Of a stretch of DNA of 64,000 nucleotides, positions 42,101 through 50,344 are shown in pieces. Source of the DNA: Pseudomonas floridensis (lineage in GTDB: Bacteria > Pseudomonadota > Gammaproteobacteria > Pseudomonadales > Pseudomonadaceae); the NCBI RefSeq assembly GCF_002087235.1, contig NZ_MUIO01000004.1, positions 1-64,000 of the forward strand, read 5' to 3'. The notes beneath the pieces are model-generated. The model was not told the origin of the DNA and ran no database searches. It worked only from the letters and a program-made list of their open reading frames with translations. Position 1 is the first letter of the stretch; the number at the start of each line of letters is the position of its first letter. The translations under genes were made by a program, and so were the position numbers.

Positions 42101-42395
42101 GCGTTATCGCGCCTGGCAACCCGCCAACTGCCTGCAACCGACCATCGGCGTGCACGCGCCGTTGGTGTTCGACCTGCTCGACACCTGGATGCAGCGCTCA
42201 CTGGGCGGCTGCGAGTATCATGTCGCCCATCCGGGCGGGCGCAACTACGAAACCCTGCCGGTCAACGCCAACGAAGCGGAAAGCCGTCGCATGTCGCGTT
42301 TCTTCCGCATTGGCCATACGCCCGGCAAGTTGGCGGTCCCGTCGCTCAACATTAACGACGAACTGCCGATGACGCTGGATATGCGCCTGCATTAA
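39117..42395 (+). CDS. Transglutaminase-like protein with DUF2126 domain
   Basis: A 1092-residue protein starting at GTG 39117 behind a perfect aggagg site. Residues ~1-85 fit the bacterial transglutaminase-like N-terminal domain. The papain-like transglutaminase core follows, with Cys180 (SGSCRDSAWLLVQLLRHLG), His230 (DLHAWCEVY) and Asp246 (GWVGLDATSG) forming a complete triad. From about 330 onward is the DUF2126 region, unique to this large family. Comparative genomics has linked it with ATP-grasp and alpha-E proteins in a predicted peptide synthesis or modification system. The actual reaction is unknown to me. It is the first gene of a three-gene operon. Confidence 0.88.
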   Translation: MSIHIALHHVTHYRYERAVELGPQIVRLRPAAHSRTRVLSYSLKVQPENHFINWQQDPQGNYLARLVFPEKTDEFRVEVDLVAEMAVFNPFDFFLEPYAENIPFLYASEEQRELAPYLEKLPLTPKFQAYLDSISREPIPAIDFLVGLNQRLSQDVAYLIRMEPGVQTPEYTLEHASGSCRDSAWLLVQLLRHLGMAARFVSGYLIQLKADVAALDGPSGTDVDFTDLHAWCEVYLPGAGWVGLDATSGLFAGEGHIPLACSPEPSSAAPISGLVEPCETQFSHEMSVERIWEAPRVTKPYTEEQWQDIQALGHQIDADLAREDVRLTMGGEPTFVSIDDRDGAEWNTAALGPRKRELSAELFQRMRDHYAPLGIVHFGQGKWYPGEQLPRWSLNCFWRKDGQPVWRNNALIASETQSYGATGELAGRFLASVAERLKLPTRFVFPAYEDNYYYLWREGALPVNVSAEDSRLGDEMERARLRKVFAQGLDKVIGQVLPLARTAKGDSWQSGRWYLRDDHCRLVPGDSALGYRLPLASQPWVKAAEYPFIHPTDHNQEFPELADSDSLIAQLRSSDTDAERAPEIDESADWLTRTALCAEARDERLYVFMPPLQKLEEYLELVAVIEATAEELNCPVLLEGYEPPSDPRLCNFRITPDPGVIEVNVQPSARWDELVERTEFLYEQARLTRLTTEKFMIDGRHTGTGGGNHFVMGGATPADSPFLRRPDLLRSLISYWHNHPSLSYLFSGLFIGPTSQAPRIDEARNDSLYEMEIAFSQMPAPGEDVAPWVVDRLLRNLLIDVTGNTHRAEFCIDKLYSPDGAAGRLGLLELRAFEMPPHARMSLAQQLLLRALVARFWREPYAPAKLARWGTQLHDRFMLPHFIEQDFADVVADLNAAGYPVRADWFAAHLEFRFPKVGDYAVNGIQLELRQALEPWHVLGEEGSGGGAVRYVDSSLERLQVHLSGLPPQRYMLTCNGVPVPLQPTGQAGEFVAGVRYRAWQPANCLQPTIGVHAPLVFDLLDTWMQRSLGGCEYHVAHPGGRNYETLPVNANEAESRRMSRFFRIGHTPGKLAVPSLNINDELPMTLDMRLH

Positions 42396-42410
42396 AACAG
42401 TGGCTCTATG

Positions 42411-42441
42411 AATCGGGTGCGCACGGACGCGGCGCCCGATT
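42411..42441 (+). terminator. Hairpin between the transglutaminase and ATP-grasp genes
   Basis: Ten-base arms (42411-42420 and 42432-42441, one G-T pair) lie in the 86-bp gap. There is no T-run, so it may be an mRNA processing or attenuation site that tunes the ratio of the two proteins. Confidence 0.4.
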
Positions 42442-42481
42442 GCGCTATCTGAAGTCCTTATGCTGCCCTGCCGAGCCTGCC

Positions 42482-44989
42482 ATGCCCGACCTGCTTGACC
42501 GATACCCGCTGTCCGAGGGTACCTACCACGAGATGCTCGATGCCGATGGCTCGGTACGTCCGCACTGGCGGCGTCTGTATGAGCACATGCGTCGCAGCTC
42601 GCCCGCGCAACTGACTCAGCGTCAGGCCTTGCTGACCCGGCAGATCCAGGAGAACGGCGTCACCTACAACGTATACGCCGATCCCAAGGGTGCCGATCGT
42701 CCGTGGGAGCTGGACCTGCTGCCGCATATCATTCCGGCGGACGAATGGGCGCACGTGGCCGCAGGTATCGCGCAACGCGGGCGTCTGCTCAATGCCGTGC
42801 TTGCCGATCTGTACGGCCCGCAGACCCTGATCGCTCAAGGTCTGTTGCCTGCCGAGCTGGTGTTCGGGCACAACAACTTCCTTTGGCCGTGCCAGGGGGT
42901 GAAGCCGCCCGAAGGCACGTTCCTGCACATGTATGCCGTGGACCTGGCGCGCACGCCGGATGGCCGCTGGTGGGTGACCGCTGATCGAACCCAGGCACCG
43001 TCCGGTGCCGGTTATGCGCTGGAAAACCGCCAGATCGTCGCCCGTGCCTTGCCGGAAACCTACCGTGATCTTCAGGTCAGGCATTTATCCGGTTTCTTCG
43101 GTGCCTTGCAGCAGACGCTGGCGCGACAGGCACCTACCAGCAACGAAGCACCGTTGATCGTGCTGCTGACGCCGGGGCGTTTCAACGAAAGCTATTTCGA
43201 GCATTTGTACCTGGCGCGGCAGTTGGGTTATCCGCTGGTCGAGGGGGGGGACCTTACCGTGCGTGACGCCACGGTTTATCTGAAGACCCTCAGCGGCCTG
43301 CGCAGGGTGCACGCGATCATGCGCCGTCTGGACGACGACTTCTGCGATCCGCTCGAACTGCGCACCGACTCGGCGCTGGGCGTGCCGGGGCTGCTTGAGG
43401 CGGTTCGGCGGGGCAATGTGCTGGTGGCCAACGCGCTGGGTAGCGGAGTTCTGGAATCGCCCGGTCTGCTGGGTTTTCTGCCGAAGATCTGCGAGTACCT
43501 GTTCGGCGAAGAATTGATCCTGCCTTCAGTGGCGACCTGGTGGTGTGGCGAGCCGCCGGTGCTGGCGCAGGCGCTGGAAAAGCTGCCTGAGCTGTTGATC
43601 AAGCCGGCGTTTCCATCACAGCACTTTGTGCCGGTGTTTGGCCGTGATCTGAACGAAGAACAACGCAAGGCACTGGCGGCGCGCATGCAGGCCCGGCCTT
43701 ACGCCTACGTCGCGCAGGAACTGGCGCAACTGTCCCATGCGCCTGTGCTGCAGGCCGACGGTGAGGCCTTGCAGCCGCGCGCCATTGGCATGCGGGTCTA
43801 CGCCGTGGCCGCGCTGGATGGCTATCGTGTGCTGCCGGGCGGTCTGACACGGGTCGCGGCCGAAGCCGATGCCGACGTCGTCTCGATGCAGCGTGGCGGT
43901 GCCAGCAAGGACACCTGGGTGCTCGGCGAGCGCTCCTTCAGCGGCGAACACCCCGGCGAGCCCTGGAAAGGCCAGCGCGCTCTGGGTGTGTATGACCTGA
44001 TCCGGCGTGATCCCTATCTGCCGTCGCGGGTCGTGGAAAACCTGTTCTGGTTCGGGCGCTACTGTGAGCGTTGCGATGACAGTGCGCGCCTGCTGCGCAT
44101 CATGTTCACCCGTTATGTCGACGATGATGACCCGCAGGCGTTGCAGGCGGCCGTCACCCTGGCCGAGAGCCTGGGTATGCTGCCCGAGGCCGAAGAGGAC
44201 GAAACCCTCCAACAGCGTCTGCTGACCGCGCTGGTGGGCGAGGACTGGCCATTCAGCCTGCGCGCCAATCTGCAGCGTCTGCAATGGGCTGCCTCGCAAG
44301 TGCGCGGCAAGCTGTCCAGGGAGAACTGGCAGGCGCTGGTCGAGTTGCAGCGTGAGGCCATGAGCCTGGAAACCGAAGAGCCTGACTTCGGCGAACTGCT
44401 GGATTTCCTCAACCGGCTGGTGATGTCGCTGGCGGCGTTGTCCGGCTTTGCGCTTGATGACATGACCCGTGATGAAGGCTGGAGCTTTCTGATGATAGGG
44501 CGGCGTATCGAGCGCCTGAAATTTCTCAGCACCAGCCTGGCGGCGTTTTTGCGCGGCACGACGGTCTCGGATCAGGCGGGCCTCGAATGGCTGCTGGAAT
44601 TGGGTAACAGCAGCATCACTTATCGCTCGCGTTACATGGCCGTGCCGCACCTGATTCCGGTGCTGGACCTGTTGCTGCTGGACGATCAGAACCCTCACGC
44701 CGTGCTTTTCCAGCTCAAACTGGTACAGCGTTCGTTGCGCCGCCTGAGTGACAACTTCGATGCGCCCCGCGATAACAGCCTGGCCGTGCTGGCGCAGCGT
44801 CTGGCCAGCTTCGATCTGGGCAGTCTGGAAAACCCGTTGTTCGGCCAGAGCAGCATCGACGCCGTGCTCGACGGGCTCGCCGACTTGCTTCAGGGCATTG
44901 GCGAAAGCGCCGGACAGGCGTCCGATCGCCTGGCCTTGCGCCACTTTGCCCACGTCGATGACGTCAGCCAACGCACGGTATCTGTCTGA
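42482..44989 (+). CDS. Circularly permuted type 2 ATP-grasp / alpha-E domain fusion protein
   Basis: An 835-residue protein. The N-terminal ~480 residues are the circularly permuted ATP-grasp domain (GVTYNVYADPKGADRPWELDLLPHII, FLHMYAVDLARTPDGRWWVTADRTQAPSGAGYALENR, FRPGGRFNESYFEHLYLA-like region). A C-terminal ~320-residue alpha-helical alpha-E domain begins near RVVENLFWFGRYCERCDDSARLLR. In many genomes these are two adjacent genes, so this is a fusion. ATP-grasp enzymes usually ligate carboxylates to amines; the partner transglutaminases suggest peptide or isopeptide chemistry. A run of seven G near 43234 is in frame here. The stop overlaps the next gene by 1 base. Confidence 0.88.
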   Translation: MPDLLDRYPLSEGTYHEMLDADGSVRPHWRRLYEHMRRSSPAQLTQRQALLTRQIQENGVTYNVYADPKGADRPWELDLLPHIIPADEWAHVAAGIAQRGRLLNAVLADLYGPQTLIAQGLLPAELVFGHNNFLWPCQGVKPPEGTFLHMYAVDLARTPDGRWWVTADRTQAPSGAGYALENRQIVARALPETYRDLQVRHLSGFFGALQQTLARQAPTSNEAPLIVLLTPGRFNESYFEHLYLARQLGYPLVEGGDLTVRDATVYLKTLSGLRRVHAIMRRLDDDFCDPLELRTDSALGVPGLLEAVRRGNVLVANALGSGVLESPGLLGFLPKICEYLFGEELILPSVATWWCGEPPVLAQALEKLPELLIKPAFPSQHFVPVFGRDLNEEQRKALAARMQARPYAYVAQELAQLSHAPVLQADGEALQPRAIGMRVYAVAALDGYRVLPGGLTRVAAEADADVVSMQRGGASKDTWVLGERSFSGEHPGEPWKGQRALGVYDLIRRDPYLPSRVVENLFWFGRYCERCDDSARLLRIMFTRYVDDDDPQALQAAVTLAESLGMLPEAEEDETLQQRLLTALVGEDWPFSLRANLQRLQWAASQVRGKLSRENWQALVELQREAMSLETEEPDFGELLDFLNRLVMSLAALSGFALDDMTRDEGWSFLMIGRRIERLKFLSTSLAAFLRGTTVSDQAGLEWLLELGNSSITYRSRYMAVPHLIPVLDLLLLDDQNPHAVLFQLKLVQRSLRRLSDNFDAPRDNSLAVLAQRLASFDLGSLENPLFGQSSIDAVLDGLADLLQGIGESAGQASDRLALRHFAHVDDVSQRTVSV

Positions 44990-45879
44990 TGAGCGCGCTT
45001 TACCAGATTTTTCACGACACCCATTACAAATACGACAGCCCTGTCTCGCTGGCCCAGCAATTGGCGCATCTGTGGCCCCGCAGCAGTCCGTGGCAGCGTT
45101 GCACCGAGCAGAGCCTGGAGATTTTTCCGGCGCCCACCACGCGTCGTGACGAACTGGACGTCTTTGGCAATCCATTGACCCGGCTGGCGTTCGAGCGTCC
45201 GCATGATGAATTGCAGGTCAATGCGCGCCTGCAGATCGAAGTGCTGGAGCGGCCATATCTGGACTTCAATCTGTCGCCGGAATGGGAAGTCACCCGCAGT
45301 GCACTGACCTACAGCGCCAAGCCGATGACTGCGGACATTCTGGACGCCTGCCGATATCGCTTCGAATCACCCTATGTGCACCTCAAGCGCTCTTTCGTCG
45401 AGTTCTCACAGGACTGCTTTCCGCCAGGGCGACCGTTGTTGCTGGGAGTGCAGGCACTGATGGAGAAGATCTTCAGTGAGTTCACCTTCGACAGCGAGGC
45501 GACCCAGGTTGCGACGCCGTTGGTGGAAGTGCTCGAGCGGCGGCGCGGGGTCTGCCAGGACTTCGCGCACCTGATGCTGGCGTGCCTGCGCTCTCGTGGG
45601 TTGGCGGCGCGGTATGTGAGCGGTTATCTGCTGACCCAGCCTCCGCCGGGGCAGCCCAGACTGATCGGCGCGGACGCCTCGCATGCCTGGGTTTCGGTGT
45701 TCTGTCCAGCGTCCGGCTGGGTGGATTTCGACCCGACCAACAATGTGCAGCCTGCGCTCGAACACATCAGTCTGGCGTGGGGGCGCGATTTTTCCGACGT
45801 GTCACCACTGCGTGGCGTGATTCTCGGTGGCGGCACTCACGACCCGGAAGTGCGGGTCACGGTCATGCCCGTCGCCTGA
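44989..45879 (+). CDS. Transglutaminase family protein
   Basis: A 296-residue protein with the bacterial transglutaminase N-terminal domain (~1-90), then a papain-like core. The catalytic Cys is in RRGVCQDFAHLMLACLRSRGLAARYVSGYL, His in DASHAWVSVF and Asp in GWVDFDPTNN, so the triad is complete. It overlaps the preceding gene by one base (TGATG), implying coupled translation. With the two upstream genes it forms the conserved ATP-grasp/alpha-E/transglutaminase operon. No signal peptide is seen, so it acts in the cytoplasm. Confidence 0.88.
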   Translation: MSALYQIFHDTHYKYDSPVSLAQQLAHLWPRSSPWQRCTEQSLEIFPAPTTRRDELDVFGNPLTRLAFERPHDELQVNARLQIEVLERPYLDFNLSPEWEVTRSALTYSAKPMTADILDACRYRFESPYVHLKRSFVEFSQDCFPPGRPLLLGVQALMEKIFSEFTFDSEATQVATPLVEVLERRRGVCQDFAHLMLACLRSRGLAARYVSGYLLTQPPPGQPRLIGADASHAWVSVFCPASGWVDFDPTNNVQPALEHISLAWGRDFSDVSPLRGVILGGGTHDPEVRVTVMPVA

Positions 45880-46232
45880 CGCTGTGGTAATTCCACGCGT
45901 GCGCAAAACGTTCATTACCCGATGCTCATCGATTCAGACTCGCGCACGATCATAGGCGTCGTGTGGACAACGGGCGCTGGCGCCACAGGCATAGGCGGCA
46001 AGCAAACTGCGAAACAGACTCGATATCGGCATGACCGGCTTTCCTTGAGAAGAGGTAATGGACCGATGGTAAAGTGGCGGCCGATGTCTGACTGTTTGAT
46101 TATTTCGATGAGCGCGATAGGCCGTGAAGTCGCGGTGCCGTGACGTCTTTTTCATCGGACGGGGCCGGAACCCTTTTCCTGCCCGAGCACTCTCTTTTCA
46201 ACGCAAAGAAATTACCTGCCCTGGAGATTCAA
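45880..46232. other. Intergenic region upstream of azurin
   Basis: No conserved gene is evident. It holds a 32-codon minus-strand frame with a fair ribosome site (listed separately) and a TTGAT half-site at 46096-46100 that resembles one arm of an Anr/FNR box, though the other arm is poor. The azurin promoter must lie in the right part of this stretch, but I cannot place it. Confidence 0.4.
45934..46032 (-). CDS. Candidate small hydrophobic peptide (32 aa)
   Basis: A minus-strand frame starts ATG at 46032 with caaggaaag about 8 bases upstream. It encodes MPISSLFRSLLAAYACGASARC and a short polar tail. The N-terminus is mildly hydrophobic and could be a membrane or secretion segment, but there is no proper lipobox. 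No homology can be judged at this length. Chance occurrence is quite possible. Confidence 0.22.
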   Translation of the reverse strand: MPISSLFRSLLAAYACGASARCPHDAYDRARV

Positions 46233-46679
46233 ATGATTCGCAAGCTTGTAGCGATTTCCCTGTTGACGCTGGCCAGTGGTCAACTGCTGGCGGCTGAGTG
46301 CTCTGCCACTGTCGACTCGACTGACCAGATGATGTACGACACCAAGGCCATCGAGATCGACAAGAGCTGCAAGACCTTCACCGTCAACCTGACCCACTCC
46401 GGCAGCCTGCCGAAGAATGTCATGGGGCATAACTGGGTGTTGAGCAATAAGGCCGATGCCCAAGGCATTGTGACTGACGGCATGAGTGCCGGTATCGACA
46501 AGGAATATCTCAAGGAAGGAGACACTCGTGTGATAGCCCACACCAAAGTGATTGGTGCTGGTGAGAAAGACTCGGTGACCTTCGACGTGTCGAAGCTCGA
46601 TCCGGCAGAGAGCTACGAGTTCTTCTGCACCTTCCCGGGCCACATCGCGATGATGAAGGGTGCCGTCACGCTGAAATGA
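46233..46679 (+). CDS. azu: Azurin
   Basis: Periplasmic type 1 blue copper protein that carries single electrons, classically linked with denitrification and the oxidative stress response. The 148-residue precursor has a signal peptide cleaved after LLA (mature start AECSATV, residue 21). The copper ligands fall exactly at the expected mature positions: His46 (MGHNWV), Cys112 (FFCTFPGH), His117 and Met121. Mature Cys3 and Cys26 form the usual disulfide. The start at 46233 gives a normal signal peptide; longer in-frame starts do not. It is convergent with nadE across a strong inverted repeat. Confidence 0.96.
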   Translation: MIRKLVAISLLTLASGQLLAAECSATVDSTDQMMYDTKAIEIDKSCKTFTVNLTHSGSLPKNVMGHNWVLSNKADAQGIVTDGMSAGIDKEYLKEGDTRVIAHTKVIGAGEKDSVTFDVSKLDPAESYEFFCTFPGHIAMMKGAVTLK

Positions 46680-46684
46680 TCCTG

Positions 46685-46714
46685 GCCTTCCGGGACGCAC
46701 GTGTCCCGGAAGGC
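46685..46714. terminator. Perfect inverted repeat between azurin and nadE
   Basis: Twelve-base arms GCCTTCCGGGAC (46685-46696) and its exact complement (46703-46714) enclose a six-base loop in the 61-bp gap between convergent genes. It lacks a T-run but is placed as a bidirectional terminator. Confidence 0.65.
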
Positions 46715-46740
46715 GTTCAGACTCCACTCCGGGCGCGGCG

Positions 46741-47568
46741 TTACGGCGCGTAAGGCAGTTCGCGCTTGTGCTGGGTCTTGGCGTAGGTGTCGCAGATGAT
46801 TCTGAACGCCTCTTCGCGCACTGGCTGCCCGTGCAGGAATGCGTCGATCTCGGCGTAGGTCACGCCATGCGAGGCTTCGTCCGGTTTGCCGGGCGACAGG
46901 TCTTCCAGGTCTGCGGTCGGCACTTTCTCGACCAGCGATTCCGGTGCGCCGAAATGGCGAGCGATGGCCCGCACCTGGTTTTTCACCAAGCCGCTGAGCG
47001 GTGCCAGGTCGCATGCGCCGTCGCCGAACTTGGTGAAGAAACCCATCACGGCTTCCGCCGCGTGGTCGGTACCGATCACCAGCCCCTGATAAGCCCCGGC
47101 GATGGTGTACTGCGCGACCATGCGCATGCGCGCTTTGGTGTTGCCGAGCACGAAGTCCACCGCGCTGGCGGGGTGTTCTTCGAAGGCTCTGACTTCACCG
47201 GCAAGCGCTTTGACGCTCGGCCCGATATTCACGGTGTGGCGCTCGTCCGGTTCGATGAAGTCCACTGAAGCCTGTGCTTCGTGCTCGTCGGCCTGCACCA
47301 GATAGGGCAGGCGCACCGCGACAAAGCGATAACCTGTATCGCCGGTACTTTCACGCAATTCCTTGACGGCGCGCTGGGCGAGCAGGCCTGCGGTCAGCGA
47401 ATCGACGCCACCGCTGATGCCGAGCACTAGCGTCTTCAGGCGAGCGTTTTGCAAGCACTGCTTGATGAAATCGACACGGCGGGCGACTTCGGCCTCCAGG
47501 GCATTCTGGTCCGCGAAAGGTGGCTGGACCTTGAGCTGTTCAGCAATCTGGCGCTGTACGGCGTGCAT
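46741..47568 (-). CDS. nadE: NH3-dependent NAD+ synthetase
   Basis: Amidates nicotinic acid adenine dinucleotide to NAD with ammonia and ATP, the last step of NAD synthesis. The 275-residue protein has the PP-loop motif SGGVDS at 52-57 and the [26 protein letters not shown] active-site segment. There is no glutaminase domain, so it uses free ammonia. A gaggag ribosome site precedes the ATG. It lies 25 bp after pncB on the same strand, pairing salvage of nicotinate with completion of NAD. Confidence 0.96.
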   Translation of the reverse strand: MHAVQRQIAEQLKVQPPFADQNALEAEVARRVDFIKQCLQNARLKTLVLGISGGVDSLTAGLLAQRAVKELRESTGDTGYRFVAVRLPYLVQADEHEAQASVDFIEPDERHTVNIGPSVKALAGEVRAFEEHPASAVDFVLGNTKARMRMVAQYTIAGAYQGLVIGTDHAAEAVMGFFTKFGDGACDLAPLSGLVKNQVRAIARHFGAPESLVEKVPTADLEDLSPGKPDEASHGVTYAEIDAFLHGQPVREEAFRIICDTYAKTQHKRELPYAP

Positions 47569-47593
47569 GATTCACTCCTCGTAAGTAGACGAT

Positions 47594-48817
47594 TCAAACG
47601 GGTTTATCAGAAGGCGGCAGATCCGGCACTTTGAACACGTGACGCAGGTAAGCAACGAAGTTAGGGTCCTTGCATTGCGCCTTGCCGGGTTCATCGGAAA
47701 TCTTCGCTACCGGCTGGCCGGCGCAAGCGGTCATTTTCAGGACCATGTTCATGGGCGCGATACCGGGGACATCTGCCGTCAGATTGGTGCCGATACCAAA
47801 GCTGACATTGATGCGCCCGCGCAGTGCCCGGAAAATCTCCAGCGCCTTGGGCAGGTTCAGACCATCGGAAAATACCAGCGTCTTGCTCATCGGGTCGATA
47901 CCCAGCTTCTGGTAATGCAGGATGCATTTTTCGGCCCACTTCACCGGATCACCCGAGTCGTGCCGCAACCCGTCGAACAGTTTGGCGAAGTACAGATCGA
48001 AGTCGTTCAGGAACGCGTCCGTCGTGATGCAGTCGGTCAAGGCGATACCCAGCAGCCCTCGGTATTCGCGCACCCAGCAGTCGAGGGCGGCGATCTGGCT
48101 GTCGATCAGACGCGGCCCCAGTTGCTGATGCGCCATGATCCATTCATGGGCCATCGTGCCGAGCGGTTTCAGGTCGAGCTGGCGGGCCAGGTGCACATTG
48201 CTGGTGCCCACGAACTGGCCCGGAAAGTCACTTTTGAGCACCCCCAGAATCTCTTCCTGGACGCGATAGGAAAAGCGTCGACGCGTACCGAAGTCCGCAA
48301 CCTTGAGCTCGGCCAGCTCATCAGATGAGGCGTGGGTGGTCAGCCATTCGAACTTGTCGTACAGACGTTCACGCGCTTGGCTGAGGAGGATTTTCGGGTA
48401 GCGGTGCCGGTTGCGCACCTCGCTGACGATCGCCAGCAGCGGTACTTCGAACAGGATCACGTGCAACCACGGGCCGTGCAGACGAATGCACAGCTCATCG
48501 TTTTCGATGCTGGTTTTCACGTAGCGGGTGTTGAAACGGAACAGGCCCAGAAAGCGCAGAAAGTCGGGCTTCATGAAGGTGATGCGTTCCATGAAAGCCA
48601 GATGCTCAGGGCTCAGCGACAGTTCACACAGCAGCTCGATCTGATGCCGGATTTCGTCCAGATACGGACGCAGGTCTTCGCCATTGCGGCAGCGAAATTC
48701 CCACTCGACATCGACGTTGGGGTAGTTGTGCAGCACGGCCTGCATCATGGTCAGCTTGTAGAAATCGGTGTCGAGCAGACTTTGCACGATGCGATTGGAA
48801 AAGGCGCTCTCGCTCAT
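47594..48817 (-). CDS. pncB: Nicotinate phosphoribosyltransferase
   Basis: Salvages nicotinate to nicotinate mononucleotide with PRPP. The 407-residue protein begins [34 protein letters not shown], the family hallmark. It contains the [10 protein letters not shown] segment with the histidine that is phosphorylated during ATP-coupled catalysis, and the RHDSGDP phosphate-binding loop. The frame is open upstream to 49237, but tggaga before 48817 and the conserved start decide it. It forms an operon with nadE. Confidence 0.96.
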   Translation of the reverse strand: MSESAFSNRIVQSLLDTDFYKLTMMQAVLHNYPNVDVEWEFRCRNGEDLRPYLDEIRHQIELLCELSLSPEHLAFMERITFMKPDFLRFLGLFRFNTRYVKTSIENDELCIRLHGPWLHVILFEVPLLAIVSEVRNRHRYPKILLSQARERLYDKFEWLTTHASSDELAELKVADFGTRRRFSYRVQEEILGVLKSDFPGQFVGTSNVHLARQLDLKPLGTMAHEWIMAHQQLGPRLIDSQIAALDCWVREYRGLLGIALTDCITTDAFLNDFDLYFAKLFDGLRHDSGDPVKWAEKCILHYQKLGIDPMSKTLVFSDGLNLPKALEIFRALRGRINVSFGIGTNLTADVPGIAPMNMVLKMTACAGQPVAKISDEPGKAQCKDPNFVAYLRHVFKVPDLPPSDKPV

Positions 48818-48917
48818 TGTTTCGGGGTCTCCAGAGCCGCCGGAAAACGTTGGGCTCGCGACTTCCTGTCGTGTTGCCACGGAAAGCTCACGGCCTGCTG
48901 GGTGGGCATTGTCGCCC

Positions 48918-49823
48918 CTAAGTTGCCGGGTGATCCAACTGTTCGAGCATCCATTGCAGAAAAACCCGAATTTTCGGCACGTCGGCGGTGTGTTCCGGAT
49001 AGGACAGGTAGTACGCACTGTTGGTGCTGGGCAATGCGAAATCCCAGGGAATGACCAGCTTGCCGTCGGCCAGTTCTTCCTCCACGAGAAACCGCGGCAA
49101 CAGTGCGACCCCGCAGCCGACCTGCGCTGCGCGAATGCACATATAGAACGTTTCAAAGCGCGGTCCGTGGTAGCTGTGATCGGTGCGATGACCCTGACTT
49201 TCAAACCATTCATGCCAGGCCTGTGGGCGAAATGCATTTTGCAGCAGCACCAGATCGCTCAACTGTGTGGGGTCGCTCAGAGGTGCTTTGGGCAGGCTCT
49301 CGGGGGCGCATACAGGAATCAGCTCTTCGCCAAACAGCTTCACGCTTTCAGCACCGGGAATTGCTCCCTGACCGAAGTAGAACGAGACGTCGCAACGGCC
49401 TTTGATCAGGTCGTCCGATTCCTGCTCATTAAGCAGATCCAGATGGATGTGCGGATGACGCAGGCGCCAGCCTTTGAGGCGCGGCACCAGCCAGCGTGCG
49501 CCAAAAGTCGAGGGTGTGGAGACGCGCAGCACTTCGGTTTCCCCTCCATAGGAGCGCAGAAAATGCGTGGACATCTCGACCTGATTGAGGATCTTGCGCA
49601 CTTCCGCCAGATACAGCGCCCCGGCCGGCGTCAGTTGCAGACGGCGACGTACGCGCTGAAACAGCAAGTGCTGCACCAGTTCCTCCAGTTGTGCCACCTG
49701 CTTGCTCACTGCGCTCTGCGTCAGATTCAGTTCCTCGGCAGCACGGGTGAAGCTCAAATGCCGGGTTACCGCCTCAAAGCATTGCAGCGCAGCGATCGAG
49801 GGCAGGTGACGTTTATTGAGCAT
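48918..49823 (-). CDS. LysR-family transcriptional regulator
   Basis: A 301-residue regulator. The N-terminal winged helix-turn-helix ([37 protein letters not shown]) is classic LysR, of the GcvA-like subgroup by its N-terminus [12 protein letters not shown]. The remainder is a periplasmic-binding-protein-like effector domain. It starts at 49823; longer in-frame starts extend over the intergenic region. It is divergent from the amino acid ABC transporter operon, as a LysR gene (PA4914) is near similar genes in P. aeruginosa as I recall. LysR regulators often act on the divergent operon, but the distance (about 520 bp) and the sigma-54 promoter make that uncertain. Confidence 0.88.
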   Translation of the reverse strand: MLNKRHLPSIAALQCFEAVTRHLSFTRAAEELNLTQSAVSKQVAQLEELVQHLLFQRVRRRLQLTPAGALYLAEVRKILNQVEMSTHFLRSYGGETEVLRVSTPSTFGARWLVPRLKGWRLRHPHIHLDLLNEQESDDLIKGRCDVSFYFGQGAIPGAESVKLFGEELIPVCAPESLPKAPLSDPTQLSDLVLLQNAFRPQAWHEWFESQGHRTDHSYHGPRFETFYMCIRAAQVGCGVALLPRFLVEEELADGKLVIPWDFALPSTNSAYYLSYPEHTADVPKIRVFLQWMLEQLDHPAT

Positions 49824-50344
49824 GGAGAGGCTTCTCTTGTTACGGGTTTTGTCTGGCAGCGCAGGCGCGTCGGGTGCCGTGGTCACCATGAATAATCGGA
49901 ATGATATCTCGCCTAAAGGTCGTTTGTTGCCTGTACGCGGTCCGGTTATTACTACCCTGCGCATCATGGCAGAGTGGGGAGGTTCTATCTGCTGCCGATG
50001 CATTGTCCGCAGCATTTTTCGGCGAATCCACTAGCCTCAAATGGTGCGTCTCGTAGCGTTTGCGCACCGGCCGTGTGCACTTCGGTGACGCAGGCGGTTA
50101 CAGATGGGTTGTCCCTTGGTCCGGCACGGGGTTGCTATTTCCGTCTGTTCTGGTTGCTCTATTTCATTTGAAGGTTGCACCTTTGATGATTTATCAGGTT
50201 GCACGGCCAGCGCGCATGAGATCAGGTCATTGAATGGCAAGAAAAACATGACTTTTGCTTCACTGAAAAAGTCATGGCACGCCCCTTGCTCTGTGCTACG
50301 ACGTAGTCGCTGTGCCAACTAAAAAAACTCCAGGAGCACCACTC
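49824..50344. other. Divergent regulatory region between the LysR gene and the amino acid transporter
   Basis: No gene is supported here. It contains the sigma-54 promoter at 50275-50290. A dyad TGCGCAC-cggcc-GTGTGCA lies at 50061-50079. Two direct GGTTGCAC repeats lie at 50173-50180 and 50197-50204, 24 bases apart centre to centre. These upstream elements sit at roughly -75 to -240, where enhancer-binding activators act. Confidence 0.55.
50275..50290 (+). promoter_or_regulatory. Sigma-54 promoter of the branched-chain amino acid transporter operon
   Basis: TGGCACGCCCCTTGCT fits the sigma-54 consensus TGGCACGNNNNTTGCW at every fixed base with GG-N10-GC spacing. Transcription would start near 50301, 44 bases before the first gene. 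Confidence 0.8.

Noticed and set aside
43230..43245. Run of seven G residues in the ATP-grasp/alpha-E gene as a frameshift or phase-variation site
   Set aside because: The frame is intact through it, and the run is short enough to be ordinary in GC-rich coding DNA.
46096..46109. Anr/FNR-type box upstream of azurin
   Set aside because: Only the TTGAT half matches; the second arm reads TCGAT rather than ATCAA, so evidence is insufficient.
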